Shown here: positions 7,317 through 15,347 of the stretch, piece after piece
Numbering within the stretch: the first letter of the stretch is position 1
How the letters are laid out: each line of letters begins with the position of its first letter
NCBI RefSeq assembly: GCF_013391085.1
Contig: NZ_CP058334.1
Span: forward strand, 2,418,001-2,482,000
Length of the DNA: 64,000 nucleotides
Direction: 5' to 3'
DNA from: Natronomonas halophila
GTDB taxonomy: Archaea; Halobacteriota; Halobacteria; Halobacteriales; Haloarculaceae
The notes under the pieces: model-generated
Databases searched by the model: none
What the model was told of the DNA's origin: nothing
The model's input: only the letters and a program-made list of their open reading frames with translations
Translations under genes and position numbers: made by a program

Positions 7317-8702
7317 TCAGTCGAGTTCGTCGACCAGTTCGTCGCCGAGGCCGGTGTAGGTCGCGGGGGTCAGAGCGCGCAGTTCTTCCCGAACGGAGTC
7401 GTCGACGTCGAGTTCGTCGAACAACTCGCGGAAGTCGGCCAGCGTCGCGCGCTGACCGCGGGTGAGGTCCTTGATGCGCTCGTAGGCCTCGGTGTCACCC
7501 TCGCGGCGGAGGATGGTCTGGACGGCCTCGCCGATGACTTCCGGGTTGGCCTCCAGTTCCTCGCGCATGACATCCTCGTTGGGCGCGACCTTCGCGAGGC
7601 CGTTTTGGGTCTTGCCGTAGGCGATGAGACAATGGGCGAAGGCGGCGCCGATGTTGCGCTTGACGGTCGAATCCGAGAGGTCTCGCTGGAGGCGCGAAGT
7701 GGTGATGTAGTCGCCGAGGAACGTGAGGTCGGAGTTGGCCTTCGTCAGGTTCCCCTCGCTGTTCTCGAAGTCGATGGGGTTGACCTTGTGGGGCATCGTC
7801 GACGAGCCCGTCTCCCCTTCGACAGTCTCCTGGCCGAGATAGCGGTCGGAGACGTAGAGCCACATGTCGAGGTCGAGGTCCCGGAGGACGTTGTTGACGC
7901 CACGGAGGGCGTCGAAGACCGCCGCGAGGTCGTCACAGGGGTTGACCTGCGTCGAGAGGGCGGTGTGTTCGAGGCCGAGCGACTCGACGAACTCCTCGGA
8001 GAAGGCTCGCCAGTCGACCTCGGGGTAGGCGGCGTGGTGGGCGGCGTAGGTGCCGGAGGCGCCCGCGAGTTTGCCCGAAATCTCCTCGGCGGCGGCCTCA
8101 AGACGGGCCAGCGCCGTGCCGAGTCGTGAGGCGTAAACGGCCAGTTCCTTGCCGTAGGTGGTCGGCGTCGCGGGTTGGCCGTGAGTACGCGCGAGCATCG
8201 GCAGGTCGCGGTACTCGCGGGCTTCAGCAGCCAGCGTGTCCCGAATCTCACGGATTTCAGGGGCCAGTACCTCCTCGACGGCGGGCTTGACTAGCAGGCG
8301 ATGGGCGAGGTTGTTGGCGTCCTCGCTGGTGAGGCCGAAGTGGACCCACGGGCCCTGCTCGTCCTCGTCGGGCAGGTGCATGCGGATGAAATACTCGACG
8401 GCCTTGACGTCGTGGTTCGTCGCCGAATAGCCGTCGTAGCCCTCGGTTTCGAGCCGTTTGATGACGTCGGCGTCCTCGGCGTCGAACTCCTCGTAGAGGG
8501 CGCGGAGGTCGGCCCGGATGTCGTCGGCCAACTCCAGCGGCGTCGCATCGAGATCGGCGAGGGCGATGAGGTACTCGACCTCGACTTCGACGCGAGCGCG
8601 CATGAGGGCGGCCTCGCTGGCGTAGTCGGTCAGCGGTTCCGTATAGCGGGCATAGCGGCCGTCCAGCGGCGAGACGGCGAAGAGTGGGCCCCGGTCGGTC
8701 AT
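7317..8702 (-). CDS. purB: Adenylosuccinate lyase
   Basis: PurB acts twice in purine synthesis: it splits SAICAR to AICAR plus fumarate, and adenylosuccinate to AMP plus fumarate. The protein has 461 residues, the normal length. It carries the superfamily signature SSTMPHKVNP (near residue 300), HFGLTSEDANN and the segment ARTHGQPATPTTYGKEL with the catalytic His. The start is the ATG at 8702. An operator-like motif shared with the purNH promoter lies 62-79 bases upstream (8764-8780), suggesting common purine control. Confidence 0.95.
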   Translation of the reverse strand: MTDRGPLFAVSPLDGRYARYTEPLTDYASEAALMRARVEVEVEYLIALADLDATPLELADDIRADLRALYEEFDAEDADVIKRLETEGYDGYSATNHDVKAVEYFIRMHLPDEDEQGPWVHFGLTSEDANNLAHRLLVKPAVEEVLAPEIREIRDTLAAEAREYRDLPMLARTHGQPATPTTYGKELAVYASRLGTALARLEAAAEEISGKLAGASGTYAAHHAAYPEVDWRAFSEEFVESLGLEHTALSTQVNPCDDLAAVFDALRGVNNVLRDLDLDMWLYVSDRYLGQETVEGETGSSTMPHKVNPIDFENSEGNLTKANSDLTFLGDYITTSRLQRDLSDSTVKRNIGAAFAHCLIAYGKTQNGLAKVAPNEDVMREELEANPEVIGEAVQTILRREGDTEAYERIKDLTRGQRATLADFRELFDELDVDDSVREELRALTPATYTGLGDELVDELD

Positions 8703-8763
8703 ACGCGATGGTGGGGCGAGGTGTTGAAAAAGGGTGTCGATACTCGGGGATTAGTTGGCAGTT

Positions 8764-8780
8764 CTATGCACGAACGTGTG
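8764..8780 (-). promoter_or_regulatory. Operator-like motif upstream of purB
   Basis: Read towards purB (minus strand) the site is CACACGTTCGTGCATAG. It resembles the two 21-bp sites at 10434-10454 and 10486-10506 near purNH, sharing the core CGTGCATA or TGTGCATA with the same flanks. It overlaps the stop region of the carboxyltransferase gene and ends 61 bases before the purB ATG. Purine regulation is an inference. Confidence 0.4.
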
Positions 8781-8783
8781 TTG

Positions 8784-10355
8784 TCACCACGGGTTGATAC
8801 TGTGTTTCTTCGGCGGCCAGTCCTCCTCGCGCGGTTCGTCGTAGCGGTCCAGCGCGCGGCGAATCCAGCCGTAGGTGTCGGCGGGTTCGATGACGGCGTC
8901 CATGCCGACGCCCTCGACGGCGCGGATGGCGTCGGTGCGGTCCTTGTAGAACTCGACCAGTTCCGCGCGCTTGGCCTCGGGGTCCTCGGCGGCCTCGATC
9001 TCCCGGCCATGGACCACGTCGACGGCACCCTCGATACCCATCGCGGCCACCTCGGCGGTCGGCCAAACGGCGGTGAGGACGTTCTGGACCGATTCGCCGC
9101 CGCCCATGGCAACGTGGCCGAAGCCGTAGCCGCGCCGGAGGACGACGTTGAGGATGGGCACCGTCGCCCGGTTGAGTTCGTAGGGGAGTTTGCCGGCCGC
9201 GCGGGCGACGCCGTCCGTCTCGGAGTCGGGGCCGGGGAGGATGCCGGGGACGTCCTCCAGCGTGAGGATGGGGAGGTCGAAAGCGTCGCAGAGGGAGGCG
9301 AACCGGGCGGAGGCAATCGAGGCGTCGGCGTCGATGGTCCCCGCCATCGCTCGGGGGTTGTTCGCGATGACGCCGACGGGGTTGCCGTCGATGCGGGCGA
9401 AGCCGGTGACGATGTTGCGGGCGAAGTCGGGTTTGAGTTCGAAGAAACTGTCCTCGTCGGTGACGCCCTCGATGATGGCCCCGATGTCGTAGCCCTTCTT
9501 CGGGTCGGCGGGCATCACGTCTTCGAGGTCCGTCCGGGTGGCTTCGGAGGGCGGCGCCGCGTCGACCGCGGGAGGCTCGCGGCGGGCGTTCCGCGGCAGA
9601 TACGAGAGGAACTCGCGGATGCCGTCGAGACAGGCCTCGTCGTCCGGGAAGGCGCGGTCGGCCATGCCCGTCTCGGCGGTCTGGACGTCGACGCCACCTA
9701 ACTCCTCCTTCGAGAGGTCGACGCCCAACGCGGCTTTCACGAGTGACGGGCCAGCGACGCCGAGCGTGGAGCCGTCGACCATCGGCACGAAATCGGCCAT
9801 CGCCGAGAAATTGGTCGGCGCGGCGAAGCCGGGGCCCATCATCGCCGAGACGATGGGCACCCACCCCGAGAGTTTCGTCTGCGTGCGGAAGATGCCGCCG
9901 TCGCCCTGCGCGGTCGGGCGGGCGTCGAGACCCTCCTGAATCCGGTGGCCGCCGCCGTCGTGCAGGAGGATTAGGGGAAAGCCGCGTTCGAGGGCCAACT
10001 CCATGACGCGCCGCATCTTGGCGCCGCCCGTGTGGCCGATGGAGCCACCCTTGACGGTGAAGTCGGTGGCGGCGACGGCGACCGGTCGTCCGTCGACGTC
10101 CCCCACGCCAGCAATCACGCCGTCTGCCGGGGCGTCCTCCCGTTCCCAGTCGGCGGTTTCGGGCGTCGTCGGCGCGGGTGCGGCGAGTTGCCCGATTTCG
10201 TCGAAGTCCTCACAGAGGTAGTCGACCCGCTCGCGGGCGGTGAGTTTGTCCTGTGCGTGCTGTTTCTCGACGGCCTCGGGCCGGCCTGCGTCCTCGACGG
10301 CGCGTTTCGCCTGCCGGACCTTCTCGATGAGGTCCGCCATGCTCTCATCTGTCAT
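8784..10355 (-). CDS. Acyl-CoA (acetyl/propionyl-CoA) carboxylase carboxyltransferase subunit
   Basis: 523 residues from the ATG at 10355. This is the biotin-dependent carboxyltransferase (PccB/AccB type) that moves CO2 from carboxybiotin to acetyl- or propionyl-CoA. It has tandem crotonase-like domains: an N-terminal one with GGSIGHTGGAKMRR and HDGGGHRIQEG, and a C-terminal one with the family's second oxyanion-hole region and GYGFGHVAMGGGE. The biotin carboxylase/BCCP partner is not in this window. An alternative start 5 codons downstream is possible. The upstream region is shared with purNH and holds two operator-like repeats, one overlapping this gene's likely TATA region. Confidence 0.9.
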   Translation of the reverse strand: MTDESMADLIEKVRQAKRAVEDAGRPEAVEKQHAQDKLTARERVDYLCEDFDEIGQLAAPAPTTPETADWEREDAPADGVIAGVGDVDGRPVAVAATDFTVKGGSIGHTGGAKMRRVMELALERGFPLILLHDGGGHRIQEGLDARPTAQGDGGIFRTQTKLSGWVPIVSAMMGPGFAAPTNFSAMADFVPMVDGSTLGVAGPSLVKAALGVDLSKEELGGVDVQTAETGMADRAFPDDEACLDGIREFLSYLPRNARREPPAVDAAPPSEATRTDLEDVMPADPKKGYDIGAIIEGVTDEDSFFELKPDFARNIVTGFARIDGNPVGVIANNPRAMAGTIDADASIASARFASLCDAFDLPILTLEDVPGILPGPDSETDGVARAAGKLPYELNRATVPILNVVLRRGYGFGHVAMGGGESVQNVLTAVWPTAEVAAMGIEGAVDVVHGREIEAAEDPEAKRAELVEFYKDRTDAIRAVEGVGMDAVIEPADTYGWIRRALDRYDEPREEDWPPKKHSINPW

Positions 10356-10433
10356 GTGGCGACGCTTGGCCCGCTTGGTGTTAACATTGTTTGTCGAGGG
10401 CGTGGTACGAGTAGGGTACGTTAAGACTGCTTG

Positions 10434-10506
10434 TTTAAGCACGTACGTGCATACTAGAACGAGAAGTATCGGTTTTAAAACCATATTTAAGCATGAATGT
10501 GCATAG
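10434..10506. promoter_or_regulatory. Two 21-bp direct repeats in the divergent carboxyltransferase/purNH promoter
   Basis: Copy 1 is TTTAAGCACGTACGTGCATA followed by C (10434-10454). Copy 2 is TTTAAGCATGAATGTGCATA followed by G (10486-10506). Seventeen of 21 positions agree, and starts are 52 bp apart, about five helical turns. Copy 1 contains the perfect palindrome GCACGTACGTGC. The palindrome GGTTTTAAAACC (10471-10482) lies between them. Copy 2 overlaps the AT-rich ATATTTAAG that is the likely purNH TATA box, so a bound protein would block transcription. A third, weaker copy precedes purB. Confidence 0.55.
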
Positions 10507-10558
10507 GATACAGCCTACAACCGCAACTACTTTGCCCGCGGCGGGGCGCCTCTTCGAT

Positions 10559-12130
10559 ATGAAACTCGCCGGTATGGCCTCGAACCGCGGCCGGAACCTG
10601 CTGCATCTCGCGGACGCCGCACCGGGCGGCGCGGAGTTTTCCGTCATCCTCTCCAACGAGGAGGGCGCACCCGTGTTGGAAGACGCTGCCGAGCGCGGCA
10701 TCCCGACCGAAGTCGTCGAGAAGTCCGACGAGGAATCACGGGCGGAACACGAACGGCGAATCCTCCAGCGCCTCGAAGGCTACGACGTCGACCTCGTCTG
10801 TCTGGACGGCTACATGCGCATCCTGACAGAGGAGTTCCTCGACCAGGCGCCGACGACGCTCAACGTCCATCCGTCCCTGCTTCCCTCCTTCCCGGGCATG
10901 GACGCCCACGAGCAGGTACTGGAGGCCGGCGTCTCCGTCACCGGCTGTACCGTCCACATCGTCGACGAGACCGTCGATGGCGGCCCCATCGTCACGCAGG
11001 AGCCGGTCCCCGTCTACGACGGCGACGACGCCGCTGATTTGAAAGAGCGCGTGCTCCACGAGGCGGAGTTCACCGCCTACCCGCGCGCAGTCAAGTGGTT
11101 CGCCGAGGACGCAGTCACCATCGAGGACGGCGACGTTGCCGTCGAGGGCGACGACGGCGGCCAGTTCCCCGCCCGCCGCTTCGTCGGCGAGGACCGCGGC
11201 CGCGAACTCCGCTACGGGGAGAACCCCCATCAGGACGCCGCTGTCTACGTCGATGGCTCCGCCGAGGAGGCCAGCGTCGTCGCCGCCGACCAACTCAACG
11301 AGGGCGCGAAAGCGCTGTCGTACAACAACTACAACGACGCCGACGGCGCCTTGAGCCTCATCAAGGAGTTCGACGAACCCGCCGCCGCCGTTATCAAGCA
11401 CACCAATCCCGCCGGCTGTGCGACGGCCGACGACCTCGCGACCGCCTACGAGAACGCGCTGTCGACGGACCCGATGAGCGCCTTCGGCGGCATCGTCGCC
11501 CTCAATCGGGAGTGCGACGCCGCCACTGCCGAGCAGATTACCGATTCGTTCAAGGAAGTCGTCGTCGCGCCCGGATACACCGAGGCCGCCCTCGACGTCC
11601 TCTTCGAGAAGGACAACCTCCGGGTCCTCGACGTGGGCGACCTCGACGAAATCACCGAGACGCTCGTCGAGAAGGACCTCGTCGGCGGCCGCCTCGTCCA
11701 GGAGCGGGACCTCCAGAAACTCACCGCCGACGACCTGGAGTTCGTCACCGACCGCGAACCCACCGACGAGCAGGTCGAGACGATGCTCTTCGCCTGGCAG
11801 ACTATCAAACACGTCAAATCCAACGCCATCCTCTTCGCGAAGGGCACCGAGACGGTCGGCGTCGGCATGGGACAGGTCTCCCGGGTCGATGCCGTCCGCC
11901 TCGCCGCGATGAAGGCCGACGAGCACGCCGAAGGCAAGGATGCCGAGGGGGCTGTCATGGCCTCTGACGCCTTCTTCCCGTTCCCGGACGGCATCGAGGA
12001 GGCCGCCGAGGCCGGCATCGAGGCCGTCATCCAGCCCGGCGGCTCCGTCAACGACGAGGACGTCATCGAGGCCTGCAACGAACACGACATCGCGATGGCC
12101 TTCACCGGCAATCGCGCGTTCCAGCACTAA
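10559..12130 (+). CDS. purNH: Fused GAR formyltransferase (PurN) / AICAR formyltransferase (PurH)
   Basis: 523 residues joining two formyl-transfer steps of purine synthesis. Residues 1 to about 185 form a PurN-type domain with the catalytic triad Asn102, His104 (LNVHPSLLPSF) and Asp140. Residues from about 200 match the AICAR transformylase part of PurH (RYGENPHQ, SYNNYNDADGA, IKHTNPAGCA, IQPGGSVND). The IMP cyclohydrolase (MGS) domain that normally precedes AICAR transformylase is absent, so IMP cyclisation must come from another enzyme, PurO being the archaeal candidate. This fusion is known in haloarchaea. The ATG at 10559 was preferred over an upstream start that overlaps the operator region. 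Confidence 0.92.
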   Translation: MKLAGMASNRGRNLLHLADAAPGGAEFSVILSNEEGAPVLEDAAERGIPTEVVEKSDEESRAEHERRILQRLEGYDVDLVCLDGYMRILTEEFLDQAPTTLNVHPSLLPSFPGMDAHEQVLEAGVSVTGCTVHIVDETVDGGPIVTQEPVPVYDGDDAADLKERVLHEAEFTAYPRAVKWFAEDAVTIEDGDVAVEGDDGGQFPARRFVGEDRGRELRYGENPHQDAAVYVDGSAEEASVVAADQLNEGAKALSYNNYNDADGALSLIKEFDEPAAAVIKHTNPAGCATADDLATAYENALSTDPMSAFGGIVALNRECDAATAEQITDSFKEVVVAPGYTEAALDVLFEKDNLRVLDVGDLDEITETLVEKDLVGGRLVQERDLQKLTADDLEFVTDREPTDEQVETMLFAWQTIKHVKSNAILFAKGTETVGVGMGQVSRVDAVRLAAMKADEHAEGKDAEGAVMASDAFFPFPDGIEEAAEAGIEAVIQPGGSVNDEDVIEACNEHDIAMAFTGNRAFQH

Positions 12131-12250
12131 GCCGTCCGTCTCAGCCGGCACTCGTAGGCCGACCCCACTTTTAAAACCCGCCGAAGCGCCCTGTCATCAT
12201 GGCTACTTTTACGCTGATGTTTTATCAGGCCGCTCGTCGAACGCGACGAT

Positions 12251-13234
12251 ATGGCCCTCCATGCCGCCCAGAACGTCGGTGATGCGATAGACGCGACGCG
12301 CGAGTTCCTCTTTCCGTTCGAGTTGCGTCGCTGGTTGAAACTCGCCGTCGTCGCCCTGTTTATCGGCGGCGGCCTGAACGCCCCGTCGGGACAGTTCGGC
12401 GGCTCCGGTAGTACGCCCGACCCCAACGGTGGCGGCGAACTCCCCGCCACGCTTCCGGCCGACTTCGTCACGATTCTCGCCGTCGTCGCAGCGGTCGCCG
12501 TCGCCTTCGCGCTGGTGTTCGGTATCATCGGCGCCATCATGGAGTTCGTCTTCGTCGAATCGATTCGCACCGACGAGGTCCGACTCCGCCGATACTGGAG
12601 CGACCGATGGCGACAGGGGCTCCGGCTGTTCGGCTTCCGGGTTCTCATCGGTCTGCCCGTACTCGCCCTGTTTTTGGGCTGGGTGGCGCTGTTCTTCGCA
12701 CCCCTCCTGATGTCCGTCCAGCTCCCCGAGATTTCGGCCGGCGTCTTCCTGCTCGGCCTTCCGGTCCTGCTCGTCGTCGGCGTCGTCGTCGGTGCCGTCT
12801 ACAGCTTTACGACCCTCTTCGTCGTCCCGCTGATGATACAGAACGACTCGGGCGTGCTGGCCGGCTGGCGTCGACTCTGGCCCTCCATCAAGCGCGAGTG
12901 GAAGCAGTACGGGGCCTTCGCGCTCATCGGGGCCGTCCTCACGTTCGTGGTCGGCCTCATCGCCTCGATGGCCGTCGGAATCGCCGCCATCGTTCTCCTC
13001 ATCCCCTTCGCTATCGTCGGCGTGCTCGTCTACCTGGCCCTCTCGTTTTCGTCGGCCGGAACGGCCCTGATAGCCGTCCTCGCCGTGATTTTCGCCGTCG
13101 TCATGTTGGTCGTCTGGGCGCTCGTGCAGGTGCCAATCGTGGCCTATCTCCGTTACTACGCCCTGCTCGTGCTCGGGGATATCGAAGCCGAGTTCGACAT
13201 CATCCCCGACCAGCGCGAGGCGATTCGGGACTGA
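12251..13234 (+). CDS. Multi-pass membrane protein of a haloarchaeal DUF family
   Basis: 327 residues. A cytoplasmic-looking N-terminus (ATREFLFPFELRRWLKLAVVALFIGG) leads into the first of about six hydrophobic segments. A Gly/Pro-rich extracellular loop follows at about 38-60. The later helices are rich in Val, Ala and Leu. A soluble loop with GVLAGWRRLWPSIKREWKQYG precedes the last three. The pattern fits a widespread haloarchaeal family annotated only as DUF7544-like; that label is from memory. No enzymatic motif is visible. It stands 120 bases after purNH and may be expressed separately. Confidence 0.75.
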   Translation: MALHAAQNVGDAIDATREFLFPFELRRWLKLAVVALFIGGGLNAPSGQFGGSGSTPDPNGGGELPATLPADFVTILAVVAAVAVAFALVFGIIGAIMEFVFVESIRTDEVRLRRYWSDRWRQGLRLFGFRVLIGLPVLALFLGWVALFFAPLLMSVQLPEISAGVFLLGLPVLLVVGVVVGAVYSFTTLFVVPLMIQNDSGVLAGWRRLWPSIKREWKQYGAFALIGAVLTFVVGLIASMAVGIAAIVLLIPFAIVGVLVYLALSFSSAGTALIAVLAVIFAVVMLVVWALVQVPIVAYLRYYALLVLGDIEAEFDIIPDQREAIRD

Positions 13235-13293
13235 CGGACGCCGCGGCCGGGGTCCTCGCTGGCCTTATCAGGGCTCCGGTCGATTTTCCCGCT

Positions 13294-13446
13294 ATGACTG
13301 ACACCGACGATGCCGTTGACGCGTTCCTACAGAAGGCCGACACCGCATACGACGAGTACGACCAGGGGTACGCCGACGCGGACGCGACGCTGCGGCGCCT
13401 GAAACGGCACATCGAGGACCTGCGGGAGACCCACGAGGATGACTGA
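13294..13446 (+). CDS. Small acidic protein translationally linked to the DsrE gene
   Basis: A 50-residue charged protein, probably a short helical hairpin (AVDAFLQKADTAYDEYDQGY, then a repeat of charged residues ending RHIEDLRETHEDD). No domain is recognised. It is supported by the compact operon layout: its last 8 bases overlap the start of the DsrE-like gene (ATG at 13439), and an ATG sits 59 bases after the preceding membrane protein stop. It may act as a partner of the DsrE protein; that is only inference. Confidence 0.6.
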   Translation: MTDTDDAVDAFLQKADTAYDEYDQGYADADATLRRLKRHIEDLRETHEDD

Positions 13447-13780
13447 AAAGACCGTCTTCCATCTGCCGGAGGGCGATGAGTCCTACGGCAAGCGCGTCTT
13501 CCGGAACGCCGCCAATCTGCTCGCCGACACTACCGTCGATTCGACGGTCGCGGTCGTCGTCAACGGCGGCGGCATCGAGCACGTCCTGACCGACGCGCCA
13601 GCCGCCGAGCAGGCTCGGCAGTTGCTCGATGCCGGCGTCGAACTCTGCGTCTGTCAGAACACGCTGGAAGGGACCGACTACGCGGTAGCGGACCTCCTCG
13701 ATGGGGTCCGCATCGTCTCCTCGGCGATGGCCGAACTGACGCGAAAACAGAACGACGGCTACGCCTATATCAGGCCCTAA
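13439..13780 (+). CDS. DsrE/DsrF-like family protein
   Basis: 113 residues with the DsrE/F fold pattern: an N-terminal strand (TVFHLPEGD), a helix, VDSTVAVVVNGGGIEHVL, and a C-terminal GVELCVCQNTLEG. Members relay sulfur through a conserved Cys in sulfur oxidation or tRNA thiolation, and many paralogues are uncharacterised. Cys residues here are in LCVCQNT (about 79-81), where the active Cys is often found. The gene overlaps the preceding 50-residue gene by 8 bases and the convergent ABC ATPase gene by 4. Confidence 0.8.
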   Translation: MTEKTVFHLPEGDESYGKRVFRNAANLLADTTVDSTVAVVVNGGGIEHVLTDAPAAEQARQLLDAGVELCVCQNTLEGTDYAVADLLDGVRIVSSAMAELTRKQNDGYAYIRP

Positions 13781-14544
13781 CTCCGGATGAGGTCGAGAAC
13801 GCGCTCGTAGTATTCGCCGAACTCGGCGTCCGAACGAGTGCGCGGCCGCGGCAGGTCGACCTCGACGGTTTCGAGGATGCGCCCCGGCTCTTTGGCCATC
13901 ACGACGATGCGGTCGGCGAGTTTGACCGCCTCCTCGACATCGTGGGTGACGAAAAGCACCGTTTTCTCCGTCTCCTGCCAGATGTCGAGCAGTTCGTTCT
14001 GGAGCATCTCGCGGGTCTGGGCGTCGACGGCGCCGAACGGTTCGTCCATGAGCAGGAGTTCGGGGTCGGCCGCCAGCGCGCGGGCGATGGCGACCCGTTG
14101 TTTCATGCCGCCGGAGAGTTCCTTCGGGTAGCTCTCGGAGAAGCCTTCGAGGCCGACGAGGTCGACGAGGTGGGCGACGCGCTCGCGGCGCTCGGCCTTC
14201 GGTGTTCCCTGTTTTTCGAGGCCGAAGGCGACGTTGCCGCGAACGGTCCGCCACGGGAAGAGGTGGTACTCCTGGAAGACGACGCCCATGTTCGGTGTGG
14301 GTTCGTCGACCCGCTCGCCGCTCAGATACACCTCGCCATCGGTGGCCGATTCCAGTCCCGCGATGATGCGGAACAGGGTCGTCTTCCCACACCCGGAGGG
14401 GCCGACGATACAGACGAACTCGCCGTCCTCGACGTCGAAGGAGACGTTCTTCAGGGCCTGCACCGGCCCGTTCTGGCCGGAGTACTGCTTGGAGACGCCA
14501 TCGACCCGGACGCGGGCGTCCAGCGAGGGGTCGTTCAGCGCCAT
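13777..14544 (-). CDS. ABC transporter ATP-binding protein, NitT/TauT type
   Basis: 255 residues. The complete ATPase signature is present: Walker A GPSGCGKTT (48-56), Q-loop VVFQEYHLFPWRTV, signature LSGGMKQR, Walker B LLLMDEPFGAVD and the switch His in VTHDVEEAV. The PWRTVRGNVAFGLE segment is typical of the nitrate/sulfonate/taurine branch (SsuB, TauB). The start at 14544 lies inside the permease gene (10-base overlap), so the operon order is binding protein, permease, ATPase. The substrate is not readable from the sequence. Confidence 0.93.
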   Translation of the reverse strand: MALNDPSLDARVRVDGVSKQYSGQNGPVQALKNVSFDVEDGEFVCIVGPSGCGKTTLFRIIAGLESATDGEVYLSGERVDEPTPNMGVVFQEYHLFPWRTVRGNVAFGLEKQGTPKAERRERVAHLVDLVGLEGFSESYPKELSGGMKQRVAIARALAADPELLLMDEPFGAVDAQTREMLQNELLDIWQETEKTVLFVTHDVEEAVKLADRIVVMAKEPGRILETVEVDLPRPRTRSDAEFGEYYERVLDLIRS

Positions 14545-15335
14545 ACGAGCACCCTCCGTTGGACGGCCCGGAAGGCCACGTCGACCAGCAGGAACATGAG
14601 GCTCAACACGAGGATGTAGGCGATGACTGCGTCGACCTGCAGGTTGTTCGAGGCCCGGAGGATGCGCCGGCCGATGCCGGGGACGCCGAATATTTCGGAG
14701 GCGACAACGAGCATCCAACAGCGGCCGATGCCGGTCCGGGCACCGGTCAGGATTTCGGGGGACGCAGCGGGCACGACGACCGACCGCAGGAGTTCGAGGT
14801 CGCCATCGACGCCGAGGCTCCGGGCGACGTCCAGCAGGTCGTCGGAGACGCCCTCGACGCCGCCGTAGGCGGCATAGAAGTTGATCCAGAAGCCGCCGAC
14901 GGCGATGATGAAGGCGGCGCCGGCGTGGTTGATGCCGAACCACGCGATGGCGAAGCCGATGAGCGCCAGCGGCGGGACGGGCCGGAGCAGGCGGACCAGC
15001 GGCGCGGAGACGTCGTCGGCGATGGGGCTCCACGCCAGGCCGACGCCGGCGGCGATGCCGAGGACCGTGCCCGCGACGACGCCCGGAATCCAATGGAGGA
15101 TGCTTTGCTGAATGGCCGTCAGCATCTCGCCGCTTGCGGCCTCCGCGTAGAACGTTTCGGCGACCGCCAGCGGCGACGGCAGGATGTAGGCGGGTTGGAA
15201 CAGCGACGCCACCCACCACAGCGCGACGAAGCCGGTGATGCCGGCGATACCGAGAAGCGCCCGCTGGGGGTCCAGGTCCTCTATGAAGGACTCGACGGGT
15301 TCGTCGTCGAGCCCAACGTCGGTTTCGGTTGCCAT
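14535..15335 (-). CDS. ABC transporter permease, NitT/TauT type
   Basis: 266 residues with about six membrane helices. The coupling-helix (EAA) region is seen as DVARSLGVDGDLELLRSVVVPAASPEILTG; the LVVASEIFGVPGIG stretch that follows is typical of SsuC/TauC permeases. The N-terminus is cytoplasmic and acidic. It overlaps the downstream ATPase gene by 10 bases and starts 12 bases after the binding-protein gene stop. All three are co-transcribed on the minus strand. Confidence 0.92.
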   Translation of the reverse strand: MATETDVGLDDEPVESFIEDLDPQRALLGIAGITGFVALWWVASLFQPAYILPSPLAVAETFYAEAASGEMLTAIQQSILHWIPGVVAGTVLGIAAGVGLAWSPIADDVSAPLVRLLRPVPPLALIGFAIAWFGINHAGAAFIIAVGGFWINFYAAYGGVEGVSDDLLDVARSLGVDGDLELLRSVVVPAASPEILTGARTGIGRCWMLVVASEIFGVPGIGRRILRASNNLQVDAVIAYILVLSLMFLLVDVAFRAVQRRVLVWR

Positions 15336-15347
15336 CTTCCTTGCTCC

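Noticed and set aside
10736-12151. 471-codon minus-strand frame over purNH
   Set aside because: Antisense shadow of a well-supported fusion protein.
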